This document shows positions 1 to 7,351 of a stretch of DNA of 38,117 nucleotides, piece after piece. The DNA is taken from contig JBDHUJ010000015.1 in NCBI GenBank assembly GCA_039809105.1, positions 1 to 38,117 of the forward strand, given 5' to 3'. Below the pieces are notes generated by a model. It had not been told where the DNA came from. It did not search any database and saw only the letters and a program-made list of their open reading frames with translations. A program made the translations under genes and the position numbers. The first letter of the stretch is position 1. Each line of letters opens with the position of its first letter. Source of the stretch: JBDHUJ01 sp039809105. GTDB lineage: Bacteria > Patescibacteriota > Saccharimonadia > Saccharimonadales > UBA4665.

Positions 1-182
1 GAGCATGAGTGCTGTTTTTTTTCATGAAGCCCTTTTTGTTACGTTATCCCCATAGTATACGGTATACGCGCTGTGCGAGGCGGGGCTTAAGTTAACGGCA
101 GTGCCCCTAAAGCTCGGGCTTGCGCCCTCGTTCGCTTCGCTCATGTTCAGAGGTGAGCGAATGTTGCTTGTGCTGAGCAGGA
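1..182. other. Noncoding left edge with a hairpin
   Basis: No convincing gene is visible here. A perfect 8-bp stem (TTCGCTCA at 136-143 with TGAGCGAA at 154-161) lies just beyond the 3' end of glmS. It has no clear U-run, so it may be a transcript-end or stability hairpin rather than a standard terminator. The open frame covering this stretch on the minus strand continues antisense through glmS and is most likely a shadow. Confidence 0.4.
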
Positions 183-2012
183 TTACTCTACGGTTACGGA
201 CTTTGCTAAGTTGCGGGGTTTGTCGACGTCGTAGCCTTTTTCGAGCGCCACGTAGTAGCTGAACAATTGCATGGCGACGGCGACCAGAATAGGGTTGGTT
301 TGTTCGAGTGTTTTCGGGACGAAAATGACGTCGTCGGCGAGTTTGCCGATGGCTTTGTTGCCTTCGGTGGCGACAGCCAAAAGCTTGCCGTTGCGGGCGC
401 GGATTTCTTCGATATTGCTGTAGGTTTTTTCGAGCAACGGCGAGTCGGTCGCAATGGCGAAGGTGGGGAAGTCGGGTTCTATCATCGCCAGTGGTCCATG
501 CTTCATCTCGCCTGCTGCAAACCCCTCGGCGTGTATGTAGCTGACCTCTTTGAGTTTGAGCGCGCCTTCGAGCGCACATGGGAAACCGTAGCCGCGGCCG
601 ATGTATAGGAAGTCTTTGTGGTTCGCGTATTTTTTGGCTAGTTTTTTAATTGCTTCGCTTTGCTTTAGAATCGACTCGGCTTTCTGTGGCAACTCGTCTA
701 GTTCCTGCAAGAGCGGCTTGTATAACTCACTCGAACCGTTGCTCAGGTGCAGCGCCATCAGCGCCAGTACTGTCACTTGGGCAATGAACGCTTTGGTGCT
801 CGCTACCGCTTGTTCCGGCCCGGCGTGGCAATACACGCCGGCGTCGGTCATCCGCGCAATCGTGGAACCGACGGCATTCACGACGCCTAGTCGCAACACA
901 CCGTAGTTTTCGACTTTTTTGAGCGCGGCGATGGTGTCGGCAGTTTCGCCGGACTGCGATATAGCAAGCAAAGCGGTCGAGCGCGAAAACGGCTCGCTGC
1001 GGTATTTGAACTCGCTGGCCTGCTGTACCTCCACCGGAATCCCGGCAATTTCTTCAAGCAAGTACTCGCCAACCAGCCCGGCATAGTACGATGTTCCGCA
1101 AGCGACGATAACTATACGGTCGATGAATCGTAATTGCTCCGCTACGTTTTCCAGGCCACCCAGCTTAACGGTGTTCGTCTCTGGCTTGGCACGACCTAAG
1201 ATAGCTGAACGGATAGTCTGTGGCGCCTCGTAAATCTCCTTCTGCATGAAGTGCGCGTATGTGCCCTTGTCGGCGGCCGTGGCGTCGTACTCCAGTTCTT
1301 CGACGGCATGCTTCACTTCGCGGGCGTTCTTGAAATCGTGTATGTAGTAACTGCCATCTGCTTCTGCCCGCACGAATTCGTAATCGTTCAGGTACACAAC
1401 CTTTTTGGTGTGCTCCAAGATAGCCGAAGCGTCTGACGCGACTATGCACTCTTTATTCCCTACGCCCAAAACCAACGGGCTGCTTAAGCGGGCAGCATAC
1501 AGCACACCTGGCTCATGCGTGGTTATGGCTCCGATGGCGTAGGCACCACGCAGCTGGTCGAGCGCTTCTTTGAACGCCTGGGTGAAATCTTTGGACGAAC
1601 GCCGGTAGAAGTCTATGAGATGTGGAATGACTTCGGTATCGGTTTCGGAAACGAACGCGTAGCCTTGCTGCTGCAAGTGCTCGCGCAGCTCGGCGTAGTT
1701 TTCTATGATGCCGTTGTGGACCACCATAATTGTCTTGTCGGCATTGAAATGCGGATGCGCGTTCGTAATGGTCGGTGTGCCGTGTGTTGCCCACCGCGTG
1801 TGCCCTATGGCCAGCGAACTTTTCACGCCCGTGCCCAAACTTTCACGCAGCGCCTGCACTCGTCCGACCTGCTTGTCGACCACGATTTTCCCGCCGGCCA
1901 AATACGCCACCCCTGCCGAGTCATAACCCCGATACTCCAGCCCTTGCAGTCCGGCCAGCACAACCTCGACGCCCTTAGCTTTTTGCCCTATGTAGCCAAC
2001 TATCCCGCACAC
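183..2012 (-). CDS. glmS: Glutamine--fructose-6-phosphate aminotransferase (isomerizing)
   Basis: Makes glucosamine-6-phosphate from fructose-6-phosphate and glutamine in the cytoplasm, the committed step to UDP-GlcNAc and hence peptidoglycan and surface glycans. The 609-aa length is normal. The protein begins MCGIVGYIG, so Cys2 is the N-terminal amidotransferase nucleophile after Met removal; the N-terminal glutaminase domain (about 2-220, with HTRWATHG and HNGIIENY) is followed by two SIS isomerase domains (GTSYYAG, SQSGETADT, IGRGYGFPCALEGALKLKE) and ends in the family-typical LAKSVTVE. The start codon is GTG and shares one base with the stop of the upstream 156-aa gene (TAGTG), so the two are translationally coupled and form one transcript. 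No glmS ribozyme-like sequence was noticed upstream. The identification is secure. Confidence 0.98.
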   Translation of the reverse strand: MCGIVGYIGQKAKGVEVVLAGLQGLEYRGYDSAGVAYLAGGKIVVDKQVGRVQALRESLGTGVKSSLAIGHTRWATHGTPTITNAHPHFNADKTIMVVHNGIIENYAELREHLQQQGYAFVSETDTEVIPHLIDFYRRSSKDFTQAFKEALDQLRGAYAIGAITTHEPGVLYAARLSSPLVLGVGNKECIVASDASAILEHTKKVVYLNDYEFVRAEADGSYYIHDFKNAREVKHAVEELEYDATAADKGTYAHFMQKEIYEAPQTIRSAILGRAKPETNTVKLGGLENVAEQLRFIDRIVIVACGTSYYAGLVGEYLLEEIAGIPVEVQQASEFKYRSEPFSRSTALLAISQSGETADTIAALKKVENYGVLRLGVVNAVGSTIARMTDAGVYCHAGPEQAVASTKAFIAQVTVLALMALHLSNGSSELYKPLLQELDELPQKAESILKQSEAIKKLAKKYANHKDFLYIGRGYGFPCALEGALKLKEVSYIHAEGFAAGEMKHGPLAMIEPDFPTFAIATDSPLLEKTYSNIEEIRARNGKLLAVATEGNKAIGKLADDVIFVPKTLEQTNPILVAVAMQLFSYYVALEKGYDVDKPRNLAKSVTVE

Positions 2013-2482
2013 TAGGCAGCTTGCTCCATTTCGGCCGGTTGGGGTATGAATTGGACGCCTCGTGGCGCAAGCAGTGCGTGGCTAAAGTGCGCGGTAAGCA
2101 TCAAGGATGTTGCCGGAAAGGTGGTGGTAGGCGGGAGAACTTCCGGTAGCTCTGTGCTGAGCCGATTCAAGCTCAAAAGCACCATTGCCTCATAGCTATC
2201 GGCCTGAAACTCGTGAGGTGCTACTCGGCCGCTTTCTTGGGCTATGACGTCCATTTGCCTCCCGAACGCATGATTCGCGACGCGCTCTCGTATAGTTGGC
2301 ATTTCACCCCTTAGATTAACCGTTTGACCGTCGAGAGCGTGCTCGATACCCAGAGCGGCGAGCGTACGGAAATAAGCATTGCCCCATGGTCCATCTTCAA
2401 GCAATCTGGCGGCGTTTTCTGAAAATGCGAAGGATGTGTGAGTGTCTGACAGTGTGGTTACGTGTACTCTTTCAAGGCTCAT
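2012..2482 (-). CDS. Unknown 156-aa protein cotranscribed with glmS
   Basis: Not recognised. It is a soluble-looking, mildly acidic protein without signal peptide, membrane segment or cysteine cluster. The start at 2482 is supported by a well-placed AGGAG six bases upstream. Its stop overlaps the GTG start of glmS by one base, so it is the first gene of a two-gene operon driven by the promoter at 2515-2543. The tight coupling suggests a link to amino-sugar or cell-wall supply, but nothing in the protein itself shows a function. Confidence 0.8.
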   Translation of the reverse strand: MSLERVHVTTLSDTHTSFAFSENAARLLEDGPWGNAYFRTLAALGIEHALDGQTVNLRGEMPTIRERVANHAFGRQMDVIAQESGRVAPHEFQADSYEAMVLLSLNRLSTELPEVLPPTTTFPATSLMLTAHFSHALLAPRGVQFIPQPAEMEQAA

Positions 2483-2514
2483 ATTACGGCTCCTGTTTCA
2501 ATGTTGTCCGCATA

Positions 2515-2543
2515 GTTATAGCTATGATAGGCGTGTTTCTCAA
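2515..2543 (-). promoter_or_regulatory. Promoter of the 156-aa gene/glmS operon
   Basis: On the minus strand TTGAGA (2543-2538) and TATAAC (2520-2515) are separated by exactly 17 bases, a good sigma70-type promoter about 30 bases ahead of the start codon. The -35 box lies four bases downstream of the repeated site at 2548-2573. Confidence 0.6.
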
Positions 2544-2547
2544 CCCG

Positions 2548-2573
2548 AAATGGCAACAAAAAATTGACAAATT
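2548..2573. promoter_or_regulatory. Shared upstream site, copy 1
   Basis: AAATGGCAACAAA, three bases, then a TTGACAAATT block. It is nearly identical to the copy at 3518-3543 and sits at the same distance (4 nt) from the -35 box of its promoter. It overlaps the last codon of the upstream 293-aa gene. Likely a regulator site or upstream promoter element; the TrmB-like protein encoded at 3570-4331 is the obvious candidate binder (inference). Confidence 0.5.
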
Positions 2574-3453
2574 ATCCTTGCAAGGTATGAACAATTGCTG
2601 CTCTGACTAGGGCGCTCTGAGATGTGGCTGCTGCCTCCCGCTCTGCATCATTGCTAGCACGTGTGCGGACTCTTTCTGCTTCTTGTTCATCGAGCAATGC
2701 TTGGATGCCGGCGTCTGACTCCGGCAGACTCAGTTCGTGCCTGGCAGTGAAGCGCAAGGGATTCTCCATGCCGCTGGCCAGGTGTCGCAAGGTAACGTTC
2801 ATCTGGGATTGCCAAACATGGGGTTTGTAGGTAGCGCTCCGGGCATCGGCGAGTGCCAGTTCGAGCAAGCGCTGGCGTATAGCCAAGGGCAGTGAGGCAT
2901 TGCCTAAAAACTTGGCTACATCGTGTGGGTCGTCCATGTCTTCGGAGTCAGTGTGATGGTCGGAAAAACGTACTTTTGCTAAGACTTCGTTGACGCACTG
3001 CTGTTGCGGTTCGTCGGCCAGGCTACCGACTGCTGCGGCCCAAGGTACAAAATTGCTCGGAATGGAATCGTACGTTGCGACAAATTGCTCGCCAACTGCA
3101 ACCAACGAAGCTATAGCTAACTCGCCGTCACTTGTGTCATGGGCTGCGTTTGCCAGCTCGTTCGGCCATGAAAAATGTATAGGGTGCAAAGGTTTTGCCT
3201 GGTAACTTCCCGGCCAGCTTCCCGAGGCAATCGAGCCTATAGCCATGGCGCGACGTATACCGCTATCGCCCAGCTCCCACAGGGTTTCATTTGCCAGGTG
3301 GCTTACCTCGTTCCCGTGGCGTGCAATGGGTAGAACGGCTTCGTATACCCTGCCTATGGTTGCGATTGTGCTAGCCAACGGCTCTGGTTCTCCAGTACGT
3401 TGGTATGCGCTCTCCTCGAACTCGCGTAGCCTGTTTGAATTTGTAGTGTGCAT
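2572..3453 (-). CDS. Unknown 293-aa protein
   Basis: Not recognised. The start at 3453 (MHTTNSNRLREF) is chosen because AGGAG lies seven bases upstream; the frame extends 29 codons further but without a ribosome-binding site and across the promoter. The product looks soluble and helical, rich in Ala, Leu and Glu, without signal peptide or membrane segments; the last 40 residues are strongly charged and probably a helix. It is followed after 89 bases by the 156-aa gene, which has its own promoter, and it is divergent from the TrmB-like regulator. The shared upstream motif at both promoters suggests co-regulation. Confidence 0.75.
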   Translation of the reverse strand: MHTTNSNRLREFEESAYQRTGEPEPLASTIATIGRVYEAVLPIARHGNEVSHLANETLWELGDSGIRRAMAIGSIASGSWPGSYQAKPLHPIHFSWPNELANAAHDTSDGELAIASLVAVGEQFVATYDSIPSNFVPWAAAVGSLADEPQQQCVNEVLAKVRFSDHHTDSEDMDDPHDVAKFLGNASLPLAIRQRLLELALADARSATYKPHVWQSQMNVTLRHLASGMENPLRFTARHELSLPESDAGIQALLDEQEAERVRTRASNDAEREAAATSQSALVRAAIVHTLQG

Positions 3454-3484
3454 AGGTGCTCCTTTGATTACGGTTGCGCGGGTT

Positions 3485-3513
3485 ATTATCTGGCGAAGAA
3501 ACGGCTCCGGCAA
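3485..3513 (-). promoter_or_regulatory. Promoter of the 293-aa gene
   Basis: On the minus strand TTGCCG (3513-3508) and GATAAT (3490-3485) are 17 bases apart, about 30 bases upstream of the start codon. Its -35 box begins four bases from the shared site at 3518-3543, the same geometry as at 2515-2543. Confidence 0.55.
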
Positions 3514-3517
3514 TATT

Positions 3518-3543
3518 AAATGGCAACAAAAGTTTGACAAATT
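3518..3543. promoter_or_regulatory. Shared upstream site, copy 2, in the divergent intergenic region
   Basis: AAATGGCAACAAA followed by TTTGACAAATT, matching copy 1 at 2548-2573 with about two differences in 26 bases. The plus strand reading of its right half (TTGACA, 3534-3539) could act as the -35 box for the TrmB-like gene, with a weak -10 in 3557-3566. A protein bound here could therefore act on both divergent genes. Confidence 0.5.
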
Positions 3544-3569
3544 TACAGATTGACTGTAGTTTTATAGAC

Positions 3570-4331
3570 ATGCAAGATGACAAAATGACTATTCAAGGTT
3601 TATTGCTCGATATCGGGTTTTCGGAGGCGGATGCGGAGACGTATTGGGCGCTGCTGAACCTCGAGACGGTGTCGGTGCGCAAGGTGGCTGAAAAGAGCGG
3701 CATAAACCGCGGCACGACATATGAAGCCATAAAGCGGTTGGTTGCGGCTGGCCTAGCCACGGCACGCAAGAAAGGCGAGCGCGAATATTTTAGCGCCGAA
3801 AGTCCCGAAAAAATCTACGACCTCATTCGCGACAAACGCAAAGATTTATGGCAGGTGCAGCAGCAAGCCCAGAAGGTCATACCGGAAGTGCTGGCGCGCA
3901 AAGCCCGGCCAAAAGGCCGCCCGCTGGTGAAGTATTACGAAGACGATGAAGGTGTAGTGGCGATTCTTCGTGACGTACTACAGACGTGCGCGCAACTGGA
4001 CATGCCGGAGTACTACGTGTACTCGTCGCGGCCAATCCGCCAGTATATTTACCGCAAATTCCCGCAGTTTACCGACCGGCGTATAAAAGAGGGTATAACC
4101 GTGCGGGTTATCGCGGTGGGCGAGGGTGGTGAAGTTGCTGAACGCTCCGAGCGTAAGTGGCTGCCCGAACCATCTGGCGCCGGCATTTCCAGCTACACGC
4201 TCATCTATGGCGACAAAGTTGCACAGATTTCCATTTCCAACGACTTTACGCCCTACGGTGTGGTCGTCGAAGACGCCGGCACCGCCGCCATGCAGCGTCT
4301 CCTTTTCGAACGCTTGTGGCAGACCCTTTGA
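3570..4331 (+). CDS. TrmB-family transcriptional regulator
   Basis: A 253-aa protein with an N-terminal winged helix-turn-helix of the TrmB type (residues about 5-75: GFSEADAETYWALL, then VRKVAEKSGINRGTTYEAIKRL as recognition region, then the wing KKGEREYFSAESP), a short helical linker (about 80-105) and a C-terminal ligand/effector-like domain (VKYYEDDEGVVAILRDVL). TrmB proteins typically sense sugars. Here the gene is divergent from the 293-aa gene and near glmS, and repeated sites lie at both neighbouring promoters, so control of amino-sugar related genes is plausible but inferred. ATG at 3570 and at 3585 are both possible starts; neither has a clear ribosome-binding site. The gene converges on the MFS transporter at 4340. 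Confidence 0.85.
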   Translation: MQDDKMTIQGLLLDIGFSEADAETYWALLNLETVSVRKVAEKSGINRGTTYEAIKRLVAAGLATARKKGEREYFSAESPEKIYDLIRDKRKDLWQVQQQAQKVIPEVLARKARPKGRPLVKYYEDDEGVVAILRDVLQTCAQLDMPEYYVYSSRPIRQYIYRKFPQFTDRRIKEGITVRVIAVGEGGEVAERSERKWLPEPSGAGISSYTLIYGDKVAQISISNDFTPYGVVVEDAGTAAMQRLLFERLWQTL

Positions 4332-4339
4332 GCGAAACT

Positions 4340-6052
4340 CTACGCCATTTCTTCGGACATGCGGATGTGGCGGGGGAGGAGGAAGGTCAGGCAGAATATG
4401 ACCGCCAGTACCGCTAGCTCGAATAACACGGCCGCGCCGAAGCTGCTCACGAAGTTGAGGTTGTTGGCTTGCTTGACGTTGGATGTGACTACGCTGCTAA
4501 TCTGCCGGCCGACTTCTGTGGGCGCGCCGTTCTGCGAACCGGCCGCTTCCAATTTCTTGCAACTTTCCGGCACTTCCGTACCATCGCTAGCAGCGCTACG
4601 GTCGGTGAAGCAGGCTTTGCTTTCGGCTATGATTTGCTCCTGCGCAGCCGGTGGTACCTGCAGTGCTGTCAACTCTTTTTGCAGTTGCGGGACTACGGCG
4701 TCAAAGCTTTGCGGCGCGTGGTGCGAAATGTGGCTGAAAAATACCAGACCGATGAGCGCGACACCGATTGCGCCGCCCAGTTGCTGAACCGCGTTTAGCA
4801 CGCCCGATGCCGACCCGGCGTGTTTGGAGTCCACATCGCTCAGCGCCACCGAGAACATCGGCGACATTATGAGCGCCATACCGGCACCGACCAGCAACAA
4901 GCCGGGGATGAACGCGAACGGTGACATATCGAGCCCGAAATGTTTAAGCATCACGTACAACAGGCTCAGGCCGGAACCCATGAGCACAATGCCCAGCGTC
5001 ATAGCGTACCGGCCAAGCTTGCCGATGACTTTTTGGCTGAACACTGCCATGGTGACCGAAATGCCGATGGCGGTCGGGATGCCGGTAAGCGCCGCTTTAA
5101 TGACAGAAAAGCCCAGGCCGACCTGCAGTAGCAGTGTGAACGGCAGGAAGAAACCAATCATGGCACCTTCGAATATCAGGTTTATGCTCAGGCCGACCAC
5201 GAACGTTTTTATGCGCACCAGTGCTGGTACGACCAGCGGCGAACCGTCTTTCTTATCTTTTACTTTTTGCCACCACCCGAAAACGAATAGCATTGGTACC
5301 GAAGCGGCCATCATTACGAAACTCCATGTCGGCCAGCCGAGTTCGCGGCCTTCAATCAGCGGCAGTACTAGCAAGAATAAGGCTACAGCGATAATGATGG
5401 TGCCGATAATATCCAGCTTGAGCGGGTGCGGCGCTTTGCCGTTTGGCAGATATTTGCGGCCAGCCAACAGTGCAAAGATGCCAACCGGGATATTTATAAG
5501 GAAAATCGGTCGCCAATCCAGTCCGGCGATGTTCAGGTGTATTAAAATGCCGCCGATAATCGGTCCCAGTGTCGCCGCTACCCCGGCCAGCGCCCCGAAA
5601 ATGCCCATAATCCCGCCGCGTTCATGCGGCTTGTACATCACCTGCATCAGCGACATCACTTGCGGCACCATCAGCGCCGCCATGGAACCTTGCAGTAACC
5701 GTGCCGCAATAAGCACGTGCGAATCCCAGGCCACGCCGCACAGCAGCGATGCCAGCGTAAAACCGGCCACACCCCACATAAACATCTTTTTGTAGCCGAA
5801 CACATCGCCCATGCGGCCGCCAGTTATAAGCAGCGTGGCGAAGGTGAGCGCATAGCCCGCAATCAGCCACTGGATGGTCGAATACGTTGCGCCGAGGTTT
5901 GCCTGAATGGAGGGGATGGCGATGTTGACGATGGTGGTGTCTAGTAGGTCCATAATGAACGCCATTGCCACAACGACCAGTGCAATGGTACGCATTTTGG
6001 GAGTGAAGGTGGCGGCATGTTCCTGTGCCGACACGTGGGCTGTTTGTGCCAT
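4340..6052 (-). CDS. MFS multidrug transporter, DHA2/EmrB family
   Basis: A 570-aa integral membrane protein expected to export drugs or metabolites in exchange for protons. Family signs are LLDTTIVNIAIPSI in the first membrane helix (motif D1), GGRMGDVFGYKKMF in the helix 2-3 loop (motif A) and about 14 hydrophobic helices. Between the last two helices is a long extracytoplasmic loop (about residues 445-535) with two cysteines that may pair. The start at 6052 (MAQTAHVSAQ) is preceded by GAGAGG at good distance; the longer frame upstream lacks one. It converges with the TrmB-like gene, and a MITE-like element lies 67 bases upstream of its start. Substrate unknown. Confidence 0.9.
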   Translation of the reverse strand: MAQTAHVSAQEHAATFTPKMRTIALVVVAMAFIMDLLDTTIVNIAIPSIQANLGATYSTIQWLIAGYALTFATLLITGGRMGDVFGYKKMFMWGVAGFTLASLLCGVAWDSHVLIAARLLQGSMAALMVPQVMSLMQVMYKPHERGGIMGIFGALAGVAATLGPIIGGILIHLNIAGLDWRPIFLINIPVGIFALLAGRKYLPNGKAPHPLKLDIIGTIIIAVALFLLVLPLIEGRELGWPTWSFVMMAASVPMLFVFGWWQKVKDKKDGSPLVVPALVRIKTFVVGLSINLIFEGAMIGFFLPFTLLLQVGLGFSVIKAALTGIPTAIGISVTMAVFSQKVIGKLGRYAMTLGIVLMGSGLSLLYVMLKHFGLDMSPFAFIPGLLLVGAGMALIMSPMFSVALSDVDSKHAGSASGVLNAVQQLGGAIGVALIGLVFFSHISHHAPQSFDAVVPQLQKELTALQVPPAAQEQIIAESKACFTDRSAASDGTEVPESCKKLEAAGSQNGAPTEVGRQISSVVTSNVKQANNLNFVSSFGAAVLFELAVLAVIFCLTFLLPRHIRMSEEMA

Positions 6053-6118
6053 ATGCACCTCTCTTATTACAAGTATGCATTCAGTGTAGCAGATTGTGCG
6101 GGGCTTGATGCCCGATTG

Positions 6119-6222
6119 CTGACCCACACTCACTTTTCTGACGTCAGGGGTGCTCCGCCAGTAGCTTCGCTCCTGCCTCCGCGGGGCGACCCCTGTCTTA
6201 CAAAAAAGTGAGTGTGGGTCAG
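6119..6222. mobile_element. MITE-like element, copy 1 (104 bp)
   Basis: Terminal inverted repeats CTGACCCACACTCACTTTT (6119-6137) and its perfect reverse complement (6204-6222); extended to 22 bases there is one mismatch. Inside are further inverted pairs (CAGGGGT/ACCCCTG, GCTCCGC/GCGGGGC), so the whole element can fold into one long hairpin. It is flanked by GCCCGATTG (6110-6118) and GTCCGATTG (6223-6231), a 9-bp target duplication with one difference. No coding capacity. A second family member is at 36310-36492. Confidence 0.85.
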
Positions 6223-6244
6223 GTCCGATTGTCTGTGGCTGAGG

Positions 6245-7351
6245 CTAGATGACGGACTTTAGAAACTTAGTCAGTTCTTCGCGGAAGGTTTCGGCAGAGA
6301 ATTTTTGGGCATAGACGGCGATGGCCGGGGCGCTGTATTTGCTGGCATCGAACTTTTTGAGCACTTCTTCGAGTGCATCGGGCGTTTGCCGGCCGAAGAA
6401 CATGCCAGTACGGCCAGGAACAACGAAGTCCAAAGCTCCACCGGCTTGGTAAGCGATGACCGGCGTGCCGCTCGCTAGGGCTTCGACGGGTGATATGCCG
6501 AAATCATCCAGGCTAGGGAAGATGAAGGCTAAAGCCGAAGCGAACTCCTCTTCGAGAACCTTGTCGGAAACTTTGCCAAGGAAGGTGATGCTCGGCCCGG
6601 CCATTTTGCGTAGCCGTTTATTATCGGGTCCGTCGCCGACAACACTCAGCGGCAGGTTCAAACGGGTACAGGCTTCGACGGCTAGGTCAAAGCGTTTGTA
6701 AGGTGTCTGACGGCCGGAAATCAGGAAGCCTTTGCGCAGCAATTTCTGGTTTTCCGGTTTCTGAAACCGCTCCATATACACCGGTGGGAAAATGACCGCG
6801 CTGTCACGTCCGTAAAACTGCTTTATATCTTCCTGGATGTGCGTGGAATTCGCTATGAAGTAGCTGACGTTCTGCGCTGCCCTGTAATCGCGCCGCCGCA
6901 GTGGTGAAACGAGTAGCTTCAGAGCAAGCCGCACCAGCCACGCCGGCCGGAAACCGGGGTTCTGCATGTACTCCTCGTACTTCGCCCAGTAAAAATGAGT
7001 CGGCGTGTGGCAGTAGCAGACGTGTGTCGTTTTCTCGGGGATTCTGATGAATTTGGCTTCGCCATTGCCGGTGCTGCTGATGACGAGGTCAAATGCTGAC
7101 AGGTCAAGCGAGCGGAACCAGAACTGCCGTGGAATGACCAGGAATTTGCGGAGCTTGCTGAACGGCCACCATTGCAAGTAGCCGGTAACCACTTTGTTGT
7201 CGAGGCGTTTGCGCCATTCCTTTGAACAGTACGAGGTATAGATAGGTGCTTCGGGGAAGAGTTTGTGCAGCTGCTCGACCACCAGCTCGGCACCGCCGCC
7301 GTACAGCCAGTCGTGTACGATAGCTACCTTGAGCGGTCGGCTGCTGCTCAT
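6245..7351 (-). CDS. Glycosyltransferase family 4
   Basis: A 368-aa cytoplasmic or membrane-associated GT-B glycosyltransferase. It opens with VAIVHDWLYGGGAELVVEQL, the glycine-rich acceptor-side loop of GT4 enzymes, contains the conserved CYCHTPTHFYW segment, and has the nucleotide-sugar binding part near residues 270-320 (LDDFGISPVEALASGTPVIA, with Asp in place of the usual first Glu of the E-x7-E motif). It resembles mannosyl/rhamnosyl transferases of surface glycan clusters. Its ATG overlaps the stop of the upstream polyprenyl-phosphate sugar transferase by four bases (7348-7351), so both are made from one transcript and probably act in sequence on the same lipid-linked glycan. Confidence 0.92.
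   Translation of the reverse strand: MSSSRPLKVAIVHDWLYGGGAELVVEQLHKLFPEAPIYTSYCSKEWRKRLDNKVVTGYLQWWPFSKLRKFLVIPRQFWFRSLDLSAFDLVISSTGNGEAKFIRIPEKTTHVCYCHTPTHFYWAKYEEYMQNPGFRPAWLVRLALKLLVSPLRRRDYRAAQNVSYFIANSTHIQEDIKQFYGRDSAVIFPPVYMERFQKPENQKLLRKGFLISGRQTPYKRFDLAVEACTRLNLPLSVVGDGPDNKRLRKMAGPSITFLGKVSDKVLEEEFASALAFIFPSLDDFGISPVEALASGTPVIAYQAGGALDFVVPGRTGMFFGRQTPDALEEVLKKFDASKYSAPAIAVYAQKFSAETFREELTKFLKSVI

Noticed and set aside
183..2012. glmS ribozyme or GlcN6P riboswitch upstream of glmS
   Set aside because: glmS starts one base inside the preceding gene and no ribozyme-like core was seen in the operon leader at 2483-2571.
4824..5795. A 323-codon plus-strand frame
   Set aside because: Antisense to the MFS transporter at 4340-6052; no promoter or ribosome-binding site and no recognisable motif.
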